Source: Nocardia fusca NBRC 14340
GTDB taxonomy: Bacteria > Actinomycetota > Actinomycetes > Mycobacteriales > Mycobacteriaceae
DNA: 62,405 nt
NCBI RefSeq assembly: GCF_001618425.1
Contig: NZ_BDCU01000004.1
Coordinates: 1 to 62,405 of the forward strand
Direction: 5' to 3'
The position numbers and the translations under genes are program-made. The notes beneath the pieces were generated by a model, which was not told the DNA's origin, made no database searches, and saw only the letters and a program-made list of their open reading frames with translations. Below, in pieces: positions 47,228 to 55,278 of this stretch (positions within the stretch are counted from its first letter, which is position 1; every line of letters starts with the position of its first letter).

Positions 47228-47644
47228 ATGGCTGATTTCGCGGCGCGGCTGAACAAGCTGTTCGAAACCGTGCATCCCCCGGGGCGCAAGCCGCATACCA
47301 ATGCAGAGGTAGCGGCCGCTCTGACGGCATCCGGTCATCCGATCTCCAAACCGTATCTGTCGCAGTTACGGTCGGGCCAGCGTACGAATCCTTCCGATGA
47401 GACGGTTGCGGCGCTGGCGAAGTTCTTCAAGGTGAAGCCCGACTACTTCTTCAACGACATCTACGCCGCGAAGATCGACCACGATCTGGAACTCCTATCG
47501 CAGCTACAGGGTTACGGTCTGCGACGGCTGTCCAGCCGGGCCTTCGACCTGTCGGAGGAGTCGCAGAACCTGCTCACCTCCATGGCGGAAAAACTGCGCG
47601 CTAGCGAAGGCTTGCCCGAAATTCCGCCGGACGGCACCGAATAG
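47228..47644 (+). CDS. XRE-family regulator, EspR-like
   Basis: This 138-aa protein begins MADFAARLNKLFETVHPPGRKPHTNAEVAAAL and contains ISKPYLSQLRSGQRTNPSDETVAALAKFFKVKPDYF, the helix-turn-helix arrangement of M. tuberculosis EspR, followed by a helical C-terminal dimerisation region. EspR is a nucleoid-associated regulator of ESX-1 and cell-wall genes. It is convergent with the ImmA-protease operon; XRE regulators are frequent targets or partners of ImmA-type proteases. Confidence 0.85.
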   Translation: MADFAARLNKLFETVHPPGRKPHTNAEVAAALTASGHPISKPYLSQLRSGQRTNPSDETVAALAKFFKVKPDYFFNDIYAAKIDHDLELLSQLQGYGLRRLSSRAFDLSEESQNLLTSMAEKLRASEGLPEIPPDGTE

Positions 47645-47651
47645 CAGACCC

Positions 47652-47695
47652 CGTCGGCGCGGTGTGATCCCCATCGGGGTCGCACCGCGCCGACG
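47652..47695. terminator. Hairpin between the EspR-like gene and the DUF6545-like gene
   Basis: CGTCGGCGCGGTG (47652-47664) and CACCGCGCCGACG (47683-47695) form a perfect 13-bp outer stem, with ATCCCC/GGGGT pairing inside. It lies just past the regulator stop. Confidence 0.75.
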
Positions 47696-47878
47696 CCTGT
47701 GCCGTGGAAATCGCCGCGCGATGTTCCCATGGCCGGGAAAAATTCCTTCGGCGAAGCTCTCGGTGCGCCCGAAGTTCTGCGGCACGCAAGAATGCAGACC
47801 GACCGCTCGGCACGATTACTGAGCCCCACCCGGGGATAATCACAGTGACGTAACGGGCATACCGCATACCTCGGGCAA

Positions 47879-48901
47879 CTACGTAACCGTGACCGCTGGG
47901 CGCTCGGTCGGTTCCGGCTGCGCTTCGAAGGCCGCGGCGATCGCCTGCACCCATCCGCGCGGGCTGATCCCCTCCGGCGGTGCGATCCAGCGGGAGTCCA
48001 CCACGGCCCGGCCCAGGGGATTCCGGGCCCACTGCGCCACCCGTTCCGCGCGGGCGGACACCGCGGCGGGAGGTTCTCCGGCAGCGGCGATCTCGACACC
48101 GCCGCCCGACTGCAGATACAGCGCATCCATGATCTGCGCGACCCGATCCGATGCCTTGAGCTGGGTCGATGTCCCGGTCTCCTCTTGGACGACCTCCGGG
48201 AAGCGTTCGACCAGGACTTTGTGCAACGTCTGCACCCGGCGCAACAGCAACCGTGCCCGCACCCACATCTCCGCCACAATCCACACCGCGCCGCAGGCGA
48301 TGAGCAATGCGGCCAGCTGCCAGAACGGCCAGGCCCAGGCCGGCTCGCCCGGCCCGGAACGGGCAGCTCCGGTGATTCCCCGCTGCACCTGCCCGACGGC
48401 CAGCGCGACCACCAGTGCGGTCCCCGTCACGTAGACGGCTATACCCCGGCCGAGCGCGGTCCAGCTCAGGTTGCGCAGACCGGTCACCACGACGAAGACA
48501 CCGGCCGCCGCGGTGACCACCCAACCCGCGGTGAACGATGCACTGAGGGTGCCGGCCACGGCGAAGAGCCCGGTTCCGTATATGCCTGCGGCGATCTGGC
48601 GCAGATTACGGCGCGAGACCACAGGCCAGGCCGCCGAGGCAACCACCGAGGTCGCGGCGGCGAAGAGCAGCCACGCGGAGACCACCAGCCCCTCCGACAG
48701 CCGACCCGGCGGCAATCCGCGGGGCAGTAGATTGTCGACGGCCAGTGCCACATCGGGCACCGCGGCGGTACAGGCCAGCGCGACCGCTGAAACGGCCACC
48801 ACTATCGCTACCCGCGCGGTGGTGGCGGGTTTGACGAGTACCCGTCCCACCCGCGCGCCCGCGGCGACCCAGACGATCAGGGCGGTCAACCAGAACGTCA
48901 T
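47879..48901 (-). CDS. Multi-spanning membrane protein (MAB_1171c/DUF6545-like)
   Basis: This 340-aa protein has about seven membrane segments in residues 1-220 and a soluble C-terminal domain (about 225-340) with KVLVERFPEVVQEE, RVAQIMDALYLQSGG and WARNPLGRAVVDSRWIAPPEG. It resembles the actinobacterial MAB_1171c family of putative transporters often encoded beside an ImmA/IrrE protein. Its ATG overlaps the protease stop (ATGA). Function unknown. Confidence 0.75.
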   Translation of the reverse strand: MTFWLTALIVWVAAGARVGRVLVKPATTARVAIVVAVSAVALACTAAVPDVALAVDNLLPRGLPPGRLSEGLVVSAWLLFAAATSVVASAAWPVVSRRNLRQIAAGIYGTGLFAVAGTLSASFTAGWVVTAAAGVFVVVTGLRNLSWTALGRGIAVYVTGTALVVALAVGQVQRGITGAARSGPGEPAWAWPFWQLAALLIACGAVWIVAEMWVRARLLLRRVQTLHKVLVERFPEVVQEETGTSTQLKASDRVAQIMDALYLQSGGGVEIAAAGEPPAAVSARAERVAQWARNPLGRAVVDSRWIAPPEGISPRGWVQAIAAAFEAQPEPTERPAVTVT

Positions 48902-49410
48902 CCCAGAGCCTCATCGAATCGAAGGACCGAGACGCCCGCGCCCCGGCTGTTGAACACGCGCAGCCGCGTCATCAGCATGGCGGCGAAAGTTTCGGCCTCC
49001 CATTCGGCCTGATCGTCCTCGCCGTCCTCGAGTGCGGTCTGATGGGCGCGCTGACTCAGCATGTAGGCGATGAGCTCGTCGCTCACCTCCAGTGTCACCT
49101 CGGGGGCCGGGGCACCCTCGTGATCGAAGACGATATGGCCCAGCTCGTGGGCCAGCGTATGGTCCCGGCTCGGCAGCGCACTGGCGAGCACGATGATGTC
49201 CTTGGACGGGTAGTAGCGACGCTGGCCGCATACGCCGGGACCGAGGTCGGCGTCGGCGATTTCGATCGGGCGGCCCCGCTCGGCGGCCACCGCGTCCACC
49301 ACTTCCTCGAGAGTGGTGGCGTCGGCATCGGCGGCGACCGCGCACACCGCGTCGACCGCGGCGGCGACCCGCCGATATGCCCGGGCGCTCTGTGTCCGGC
49401 TCTGTGTCAT
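48898..49410 (-). CDS. ImmA/IrrE-type zinc metallopeptidase
   Basis: This 170-aa protein carries the zinc motif H88-E-L-G-H92 within TLAHELGHIVFDHEG, plus a downstream glutamate-rich helix (QAEWEAETFAAMLMTRL) that supplies the third ligand. ImmA/IrrE proteases cleave XRE-type repressors in mobile elements and stress systems. It lies 5 bp after the repeat-protein gene and overlaps the membrane-protein gene. The nearby EspR-like factor is a candidate substrate by inference only. Confidence 0.87.
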   Translation of the reverse strand: MTQSRTQSARAYRRVAAAVDAVCAVAADADATTLEEVVDAVAAERGRPIEIADADLGPGVCGQRRYYPSKDIIVLASALPSRDHTLAHELGHIVFDHEGAPAPEVTLEVSDELIAYMLSQRAHQTALEDGEDDQAEWEAETFAAMLMTRLRVFNSRGAGVSVLRFDEALG

Positions 49411-49415
49411 CGCGA

Positions 49416-50738
49416 TCACGCACCGGTTCCGAAGAATTCGGCGCGTGCGGCGTCGACCCGCGCCTGTGCCTGGGCGGCGCTGTGATAACTCATCACGGCC
49501 GAACCGCCGCCGGCGATGGCCAAGGCGATCAGCCCGCCGATCACCGACAGGACCTTGGGTTCGGGCAGCAGGCTCTCGGCGTTCGTCGGGCGCACCGCGT
49601 GATTCGGTGGCGCGGCGACGGACGGCGCGGACCCACCGGGAGCGGGCGCCGCGGCGACGGCGGGGGGCGCGACCGTGGGCAGCGCAACGGCCACACCGAT
49701 CGCCGGGGCACCGGCACCCGCACCGCCGCCCGGCGCCGGTAATGCCAATGGCGGCCCGACCGGAGGTGCCGGGGGTGGCACCGGCAGCAGCAGGAGCAGC
49801 AGCGGGGCCGCGGAACCCACACCGGCCGAACCCAGCGCGGCGGAACCGGTCGCCGCCGAACCGGCGGCAGCGGACCCGGTGGCCGCGGAACCCACGGCGG
49901 CCGAACCCACACCGGCCGAACCGGTGCCGAGTATCCCGGCCCCGGCCGAACCCGTGGCGGCCGAACCGCTGCCCAGCACTCCGACTCCCGCCGAACCCAG
50001 CGCGGCGGATCCGGTACCCAGTACCCCGACTCCGGCCGAACCCACTGCGGCGGAACCGGTACCGAGAGCTGCCGAACCGGTACCCAGTGCGGCAGAACCG
50101 GTCACACCCACCCCGAGACCGGCCGAACCCACTGCGGCGGAACCTGTTCCGAGGACTGCCGATCCGGCACCGAGCGCGGCGGAGCCGGTGACACCCAGCG
50201 GCGCCGCGGCGGCCGAGCCGACGGCGGCCGAGCCGGTGGCCAGGATGGTACCGAGAGCGGTGCCCAACCCCACCGGGCCGAGAGGTTCGGCGACCGGCGC
50301 CGGATCCGGTCGCGGGGCAGCGACCGGCGCGGGCTCGGAGGTGTCGATCGGTTCCGCCTCCTGGACCCGACCGGGGATGCCCAGCGGCTGCCACTGCGCG
50401 ATATCGCCGTAATCCACCCCGCTACCACCGGTATCGGAATCCGGCGCACTACTACCCGTTTCGAGACCGGTGGGTGCGCCCGATTCGGCCGGAACTCGCT
50501 CTCCGGTCGCCTCACCCGACTCCGGTTCGCCGCCCGGTATGGCGAGCGGACCGCCCTCGGGAGGTTGCGCGCCCGGGAGAGGCGGGACGAGGCCGTCACC
50601 TCCACTGCCGGAGGGGCCCTGTTCGGTCACCGGCCCGCGGCCCGGATTCGCTTGAGCGAGCGCCGGCCCCCCGACCAGTCCCAGGCATCCGGCCGCTCCG
50701 GCTACTGCAAGCAATCGCTTGATGCGACCCACGGCCAT
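49416..50738 (-). CDS. Secreted Gly-Ser-Ala repeat protein with C-terminal membrane helix
   Basis: This 440-aa protein has a signal peptide (residues 1-29, ending ALAQA), an acidic/Pro-rich region with GDIAQWQPLGIPGRV (about 115-130), a long low-complexity block (about 160-315) of GSAALGTGSAAVGSAGVG-type repeats, a Leu/Pro/Ala-rich stretch and a membrane helix near residues 393-412 (VLSVIGGLIALAIAGGG). No catalytic domain is visible. It is the first gene of an operon with the ImmA protease and the membrane protein. I do not recognise the family; a surface filament or spacer is a guess. Confidence 0.75.
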   Translation of the reverse strand: MAVGRIKRLLAVAGAAGCLGLVGGPALAQANPGRGPVTEQGPSGSGGDGLVPPLPGAQPPEGGPLAIPGGEPESGEATGERVPAESGAPTGLETGSSAPDSDTGGSGVDYGDIAQWQPLGIPGRVQEAEPIDTSEPAPVAAPRPDPAPVAEPLGPVGLGTALGTILATGSAAVGSAAAAPLGVTGSAALGAGSAVLGTGSAAVGSAGLGVGVTGSAALGTGSAALGTGSAAVGSAGVGVLGTGSAALGSAGVGVLGSGSAATGSAGAGILGTGSAGVGSAAVGSAATGSAAAGSAATGSAALGSAGVGSAAPLLLLLLPVPPPAPPVGPPLALPAPGGGAGAGAPAIGVAVALPTVAPPAVAAAPAPGGSAPSVAAPPNHAVRPTNAESLLPEPKVLSVIGGLIALAIAGGGSAVMSYHSAAQAQARVDAARAEFFGTGA

Positions 50739-50985
50739 GCGCCAGTCAACCCCTCGATCGATATTGCGGATTCGCCCGGCGATGACGCCTTCCGGGTAGA
50801 ACGAACAGATGGTTGCCCATGGTAAACCAGCGCCCTGACCGGTGCATGACGAAGTGGCGACACCGAGCGCCCGGTCCCGGCTATCCGCTGCTCGGCCGCC
50901 GGTACACAGCGGACAGTGCCCCGGAGAGCATGGAATAGATCACAACCAGGCGGGGCCGGGTCCAGTAGCTGGAGTTCCTACGGAG
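50739..50985. other. Promoter region of the repeat-protein operon
   Basis: About 250 bp between the repeat-protein start and the next SDR gene on the same strand. It should hold the operon promoter. I see no gene or known motif. Confidence 0.35.
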
Positions 50986-51027
50986 ACGGGTCCGTCCCGC
51001 CGTCGGCCGACGGCGGGACGGACCCGT
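50986..51027. terminator. Perfect 42-bp palindrome downstream of the SDR gene
   Basis: ACGGGTCCGTCCCGCCGTCG, a 2-bp centre (GC) and CGACGGCGGGACGGACCCGT form a perfect 20-bp stem. It lies 18 bp past the SDR stop and probably terminates transcription, though no T-run follows. Confidence 0.7.
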
Positions 51028-51045
51028 TCGAACAGTGGCGAATCC

Positions 51046-51957
51046 TTATGCTCCGTACACGGGTTCCGGGGTCGCACCCTTCGCGATCAGCTCCGTGACC
51101 ACGGTGCCGAGTTCGGCCGGATTCCACCGCGCGCCGCGGTCGACCGGCACCCCGTGGCGCCAGCCCTCGGCCAAGGCGAGGCGACCGCCCTCGACCTCGA
51201 ACATCCGGCCGGTGACACCGGCCGATTCCGTGCTGCCCAGCCACACCACGATCGGTGAGATGTTCTCCGGCGCCATGGCGTCGAACCCGTCCTCGGGTGC
51301 GGCCATCATGTCGGCGAAGACGGTTTCGGTCATCCGGGTGCGTGCCGAGGGGGCGATCGCGTTCACTGTGACGCCGTACCGCGCGAATTCGGCCGCGGCG
51401 GTCAGGGTGAGGCCGGCGATACCCGCCTTGGCGGCGCCGTAGTTGCCCTGGCCGACACTGCCCTGCAGGCCGGCGCCGGAACTGGTGTTGATGATCCGGG
51501 CGTCCACGGTACGACCCGCCTTGGATTCCGCGCGCCAGTACGCGGCCGCGTGCCGCATGGTGGCGAAATGACCCTTGAGGTGTACGCGGACCACCGAATC
51601 CCATTCGTCCTCGGCGAGATTGACCAGCATCCGGTCGCGAACGAAACCGGCATTGTTGACCAGGACGTCCAAGCCGCCGAAGGTGTCCACGGCCTGTTGG
51701 ACCAGCCGCTGCGCGCCCTCCCAGCTCGCCACGTCGTCGCCGTTGGCCACGGCTTCACCCCCGGCCGCGCGGATCTCCGAGACAACCTGCTCGGCAGGGG
51801 TTTCCGCGGTCGACTCACCGCTGAGTGTCGAGCCGAGGTCGTTCACCACGACCTTCGCTCCCTCGGCGGCGAAGGCCAGGGCGTGTGCCCGGCCGATACC
51901 CCGGCCGGCGCCGGTGATGATCACGATCCGTCCGGCGCAGATGCCCTCGGTTGCCAT
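51046..51957 (-). CDS. SDR family oxidoreductase (Rv3548c-like)
   Basis: This 303-aa protein has the NAD(P) motif TGAGRGIG, NNAGFVRD, the serine of INTSSGAG and Y-GAAK, plus a C-terminal extension like that of Hsd4A, to which it is clearly related. By order (SDR, SDR, echA20, ipdA, ipdB) it corresponds to Rv3548c of the KstR2 regulon for HIP (ring C/D) catabolism; the exact substrate is not established. ATG 51957 is chosen; the frame upstream of it overlaps the next SDR gene. Confidence 0.85.
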   Translation of the reverse strand: MATEGICAGRIVIITGAGRGIGRAHALAFAAEGAKVVVNDLGSTLSGESTAETPAEQVVSEIRAAGGEAVANGDDVASWEGAQRLVQQAVDTFGGLDVLVNNAGFVRDRMLVNLAEDEWDSVVRVHLKGHFATMRHAAAYWRAESKAGRTVDARIINTSSGAGLQGSVGQGNYGAAKAGIAGLTLTAAAEFARYGVTVNAIAPSARTRMTETVFADMMAAPEDGFDAMAPENISPIVVWLGSTESAGVTGRMFEVEGGRLALAEGWRHGVPVDRGARWNPAELGTVVTELIAKGATPEPVYGA

Positions 51958-52000
51958 GTCCGTTCCTATCGTCGATGGTCGATATCTGTTCGAGCTGAGG

Positions 52001-52798
52001 TCAGGCCTTCGCCGCGGCAGCGGAGTGGGTGGCGGTCGCCACCGACAGGAAGGCCGGGGGCTCGCCGCCGCCGTGGATCTGCAGGGTCGCCCCGGAGATG
52101 TATCCGGCCAGCGGGGAGAGCAGGAAGGCCACGCCGTTGCCGACATCCTCGGGCCGGGCCAGCCGCCCCATCGGGATGGTCTGCCCGACGGCGGCCACTC
52201 CGTCGGCGTCACCGTAGTGCAGAGCGCTCAATTCGGTTTCCACCGCGCCGACCACCAGTGAGTTGATCCGGACCTTCGGGGCCCATTCCACGGCGAGGGA
52301 GACAGTGAGGGCGTCGACTCCCGCCTTGGCCGCCCCGTAGGCGGCCGTGCCCGGGGACGGCCGGTGACCGCTGAGGCTGGAGATATTGACGATCGAGCCG
52401 CCGTCTTCCTGCCTGCTGATCACCGCGTGTGCCGCCTGGGCGACGTGCAGGGCGGAGAGCAGGTTCAGCTCGATGATCTTGGTGTGGAATTTGGGGCTGG
52501 CGTCCTGCGCCAGGGCATAGGGGGCGCCACCGGCATTGTTCACCGCGTGATCCAGCCGCCCGTGCCGCCGGACGATCTCGGCGATCATCTCCGCCACGGC
52601 TGCCGGGTCGCGGACATCGCACGGCAGGAAGTCGAGTTCCCGCCCGTCCACCTCGACCGGAGTATCGCCGGGCCGGCGGGCACACGCCACCACGGTCGCC
52701 CCGGCGGAGAGCAGGACGCGGCTGATCCCGGCGCCGACGCCGCGGACGCCGCCGGTTACCAGAACGACGCGATCGGACAGGTCGATTTCGAGTGCCAC
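52001..52798 (-). CDS. SDR family oxidoreductase (Rv3549c-like)
   Basis: This 265-aa protein has TGGVRGVG, NNAGGAPYAL, NISSLSGH and Y-GAAKAG, the features of a classical SDR. It starts at GTG 52798, immediately downstream of a KstR2-like palindrome, and precedes the related SDR by 43 bp on the same strand. It corresponds by position to Rv3549c. Substrate unknown, presumably a hydroxyacyl-CoA of ring C/D breakdown. Confidence 0.85.
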   Translation of the reverse strand: MALEIDLSDRVVLVTGGVRGVGAGISRVLLSAGATVVACARRPGDTPVEVDGRELDFLPCDVRDPAAVAEMIAEIVRRHGRLDHAVNNAGGAPYALAQDASPKFHTKIIELNLLSALHVAQAAHAVISRQEDGGSIVNISSLSGHRPSPGTAAYGAAKAGVDALTVSLAVEWAPKVRINSLVVGAVETELSALHYGDADGVAAVGQTIPMGRLARPEDVGNGVAFLLSPLAGYISGATLQIHGGGEPPAFLSVATATHSAAAAKA

Positions 52799-52811
52799 CG
52801 TGTTAACCTAC

Positions 52812-52825
52812 CAAGCAATTGCTTG
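52812..52825. promoter_or_regulatory. KstR2-like operator between the SDR genes and echA20
   Basis: CAAGCAATTGCTTG is a perfect 14-bp palindrome in the 53-bp divergent gap. It shares the CAAG/CTTG ends of the KstR2 motif (AnCAAGnnCTTGnT), although the spacer is longer. Position and symmetry favour a KstR2 operator. Confidence 0.68.
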
Positions 52826-52851
52826 CTTAGCCAAGATGCTCGAGATGCGAG

Positions 52852-53628
52852 ATGGGATACGCGATGGGGATCAAGCGCCATTCGGAATCCGCCGGTATCG
52901 CCGTGGTCACGGTCGACTATCCGCCGGTCAACGCCATACCCTCGGACGGCTGGTTCGCCCTCGCCGACGAGATCCGCGCCGCCGGGCGCGACCCGCAGAC
53001 CCGCGTGGTGGTGCTGCGCGCCGAGAACCGCGGCTTCAACGCGGGCGTCGATATCAAGGAGATCCAGCGCAAACCCGGGCATCAAGCGCTCATCGACGCC
53101 AACCACGGATGCTTCGAGGCATTCGGCGCGGTCTACGACTGCCCGGTCCCGGTGGTCACCGCGGTCCAGGGCTTCTGCCTGGGCGGCGGTATCGGCCTGG
53201 TCGGCAACTCCGACATCATCATCGCCTCCGAGGACGCGACCTTCGGCCTGCCCGAGGTCGATCGCGGTGCGCTCGGCGCCGCGACCCACCTCGCCCGGCT
53301 GGTCCCCCAGCACCTCATGCGCGCGCTCTTCTTCACCGCGAGCACCGCCACCGCCCAGCAGCTGCGCCATTACGGCTCCGTACTGAAGGTCGTCCCCCGG
53401 GAGGAACTCGACGCCGCCGCGCTCGAGGTCGCCAAGGACATCGCGGCCAAGGACGGCCGGGTCATCCGGGCCGCCAAACGCGCCCTCAACGGCATCGACC
53501 TGCAGGACGTGCACCGCAGCTACCGCTTCGAGCAGGGGTTCACCTTCGAACTGAACCTTTCCGGAGCCTCCGACGAGATCCGCGAACGCTTCGACGAAGA
53601 CCTGGCGGCGCAGAAGGACAAGAACTGA
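52852..53628 (+). CDS. echA20: EchA20, ring-opening crotonase
   Basis: This 258-aa crotonase-fold protein has NRGFNAGVDIKEIQ and QGFCLGGGIGLVGNSDIIIASEDATFGLPEVDRGALG. EchA20 hydrolyses ring D of HIEC-CoA during breakdown of the last steroid rings. It leads an operon with ipdA, ipdB and ipdC. Start is either ATG 52852 or ATG 52864 (MGIKRHS); the second matches the conserved N-terminus equally well. Confidence 0.9.
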   Translation: MGYAMGIKRHSESAGIAVVTVDYPPVNAIPSDGWFALADEIRAAGRDPQTRVVVLRAENRGFNAGVDIKEIQRKPGHQALIDANHGCFEAFGAVYDCPVPVVTAVQGFCLGGGIGLVGNSDIIIASEDATFGLPEVDRGALGAATHLARLVPQHLMRALFFTASTATAQQLRHYGSVLKVVPREELDAAALEVAKDIAAKDGRVIRAAKRALNGIDLQDVHRSYRFEQGFTFELNLSGASDEIRERFDEDLAAQKDKN

Positions 53629-53629
53629 T

Positions 53630-54523
53630 ATGGAACGAAAGACCATGCGAGACAAGCGGAAAACGCTGGACGAGATCGTCGGCGAACTGCGCAGCGGGAT
53701 GACCATCGGCATCGGCGGCTGGGGTTCCCGGCGTAAGCCGATGGCCCTGGTGCGTGCCCTGCTGCGGTCCGATGTCACCGACCTGACGGTGGTCACCTAC
53801 GGCGGCCCGGATCTGGGGTTGCTGCTCTCGGCCGGGAAGGTCCGGAAGGCCTACTACGGATTCGTCTCCCTGGACTCGGCGCCGTTCTACGACCCCTGGT
53901 TCGCAAAGGCCCGCACCTCCGGGCAGATCGTCGCCCGCGAGATGGACGAGGGCATGCTCAAATGCGGGCTCGAGGCGGCCGCGGCGCGACTGCCGTTCCT
54001 GCCGATCCGGGCCGGCCTGGGGTCGGATGTGCCGAACTTCTGGGACGGCGAACTGCAGACCGTGACCTCGCCGTATCCGGGCCCGGACGGCCGTCCGGAA
54101 ACCCTGATCGCCATGCCGGCCCTGAACCTCGACGCCGCGCTGGTGCACCTGAACATCGGTGACGCGCACGGTAACGCCGCCTACCAGGGCGTGGACCCCT
54201 ATATGGACGACCTGTTCTGCCTGGCCGCCGAGAAGCGCTACCTCTCGGTGGAACGCCTCGTGGAGACCGAGGAACTGGTGAAAACCGTTCCCCAGCAGGC
54301 GCTGCTGCTCAACCGCATGATGGTCGACGCGGTGGCCGAGGCACCGAACGGCGCGCATTTCACCCTGGGTGGTGAGAGCTACGGCCGGGACGAGAAATTC
54401 CAGCGGCACTATGTCGAAGCCGCTGGGTCGCCGGAGACCTGGCAGACCTTCGTCGACACCTACCTCAGCGGTTCCGAAGCCGACTACCAGGCCGCCGTCG
54501 CGCGATTCAAGGAGGAGCGGTGA
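53630..54523 (+). CDS. ipdA: IpdA, CoA-transferase-like hydrolase alpha subunit
   Basis: This 297-aa protein belongs to the class I CoA-transferase family: SGMTIGIGGWGSRRKPMALVRALLRS, TYGGPDLGLLLSAGKV, then ALNLDAALVHLNIGDAHGN. With IpdB it opens ring C of COCHEA-CoA in HIP catabolism rather than moving CoA. It begins 1 bp after the echA20 stop; ATG 53645 is an alternative start. It overlaps ipdB by 4 bp. Confidence 0.91.
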   Translation: MERKTMRDKRKTLDEIVGELRSGMTIGIGGWGSRRKPMALVRALLRSDVTDLTVVTYGGPDLGLLLSAGKVRKAYYGFVSLDSAPFYDPWFAKARTSGQIVAREMDEGMLKCGLEAAAARLPFLPIRAGLGSDVPNFWDGELQTVTSPYPGPDGRPETLIAMPALNLDAALVHLNIGDAHGNAAYQGVDPYMDDLFCLAAEKRYLSVERLVETEELVKTVPQQALLLNRMMVDAVAEAPNGAHFTLGGESYGRDEKFQRHYVEAAGSPETWQTFVDTYLSGSEADYQAAVARFKEER

Positions 54524-55278
54524 CCAGCACCGAAACCATCACCCGCGCCGAGGTGTGCGCGGTCGCCTGCGCCGAGATCTTCCGCGACGCCGGGGAGATC
54601 TTCGCCAGTCCCATGTCGCCGATGGCGCAGCTGGGCGCGCGGCTGGCGAAACTCACCTTCGAACCCGATCTGCTGATCTCCGACGGCGAAGCGTTCTTCC
54701 TCGCCGAGACCCCGCCGATCGGCGGTAAGGCGCCGGTGGAGGGTTGGATCCCGTTCCGCAAGGTGTTCGATGTGCTGGCCTCGGGCCGCCGCCATGTGGT
54801 CATGGGCGCCAACCAGATCGACCGCTACGGCAACCAGAACCTTTCGGCCTTCGGCCCGCTACAGCAGCCGACCCGGCAGATGTTCGGCGTCCGCGGCGCA
54901 CCCGGCAACACCATCAACCACCCCACCAGCTACTGGGTCGGACGGCACACCAAGCGGGTGTTCGGCGAGAAGGTCGATATCGTCGCCGGTGTCGGCTACG
55001 ACAAGGTCGACCCGGACAATCCCGCGTTCCGCTTCCATCACATCCACCGGGTGGTCACCAATCTGGGCGTTTTCGATTTCAACGGCCCGGACCACACGAT
55101 GCGCGCGCTGAGCCTGCACCCCGGGGTCACCGCCGGTGAGGTCGCGGAGAACACCTCGTTCGAGATCGCCGACCTGGGCACGGCCGACGAGTCCCGGCTG
55201 CCCACCACCGAGGAACTGCGGATCATCCGCGAGGTCCTGGATCCGAAGAAGATCCGCGACCGGGAGGTCCCGCAGTGA
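54520..55278 (+). CDS. ipdB: IpdB, CoA-transferase-like hydrolase beta subunit
   Basis: This 252-aa protein is the beta partner of IpdA, with SPMSPMAQLGARLAKLTFEPDLLISDGEAF, RRHVVMGANQIDRYGNQNLS and GAPGNTINHPTSYWVGRHTKRVF. The GTG at 54520 overlaps the ipdA stop and follows AAGGAGGAGCG. Stop overlaps the ipdC start, giving tight coupling. Confidence 0.91.
   Translation: MTSTETITRAEVCAVACAEIFRDAGEIFASPMSPMAQLGARLAKLTFEPDLLISDGEAFFLAETPPIGGKAPVEGWIPFRKVFDVLASGRRHVVMGANQIDRYGNQNLSAFGPLQQPTRQMFGVRGAPGNTINHPTSYWVGRHTKRVFGEKVDIVAGVGYDKVDPDNPAFRFHHIHRVVTNLGVFDFNGPDHTMRALSLHPGVTAGEVAENTSFEIADLGTADESRLPTTEELRIIREVLDPKKIRDREVPQ

Noticed and set aside
49313..50412. Long plus-strand frames opposite the repeat protein
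   Set aside because: They mirror the GC-rich repeats of the minus-strand gene, lack domains and ribosome sites, and the minus-strand reading has a signal peptide and operon context.
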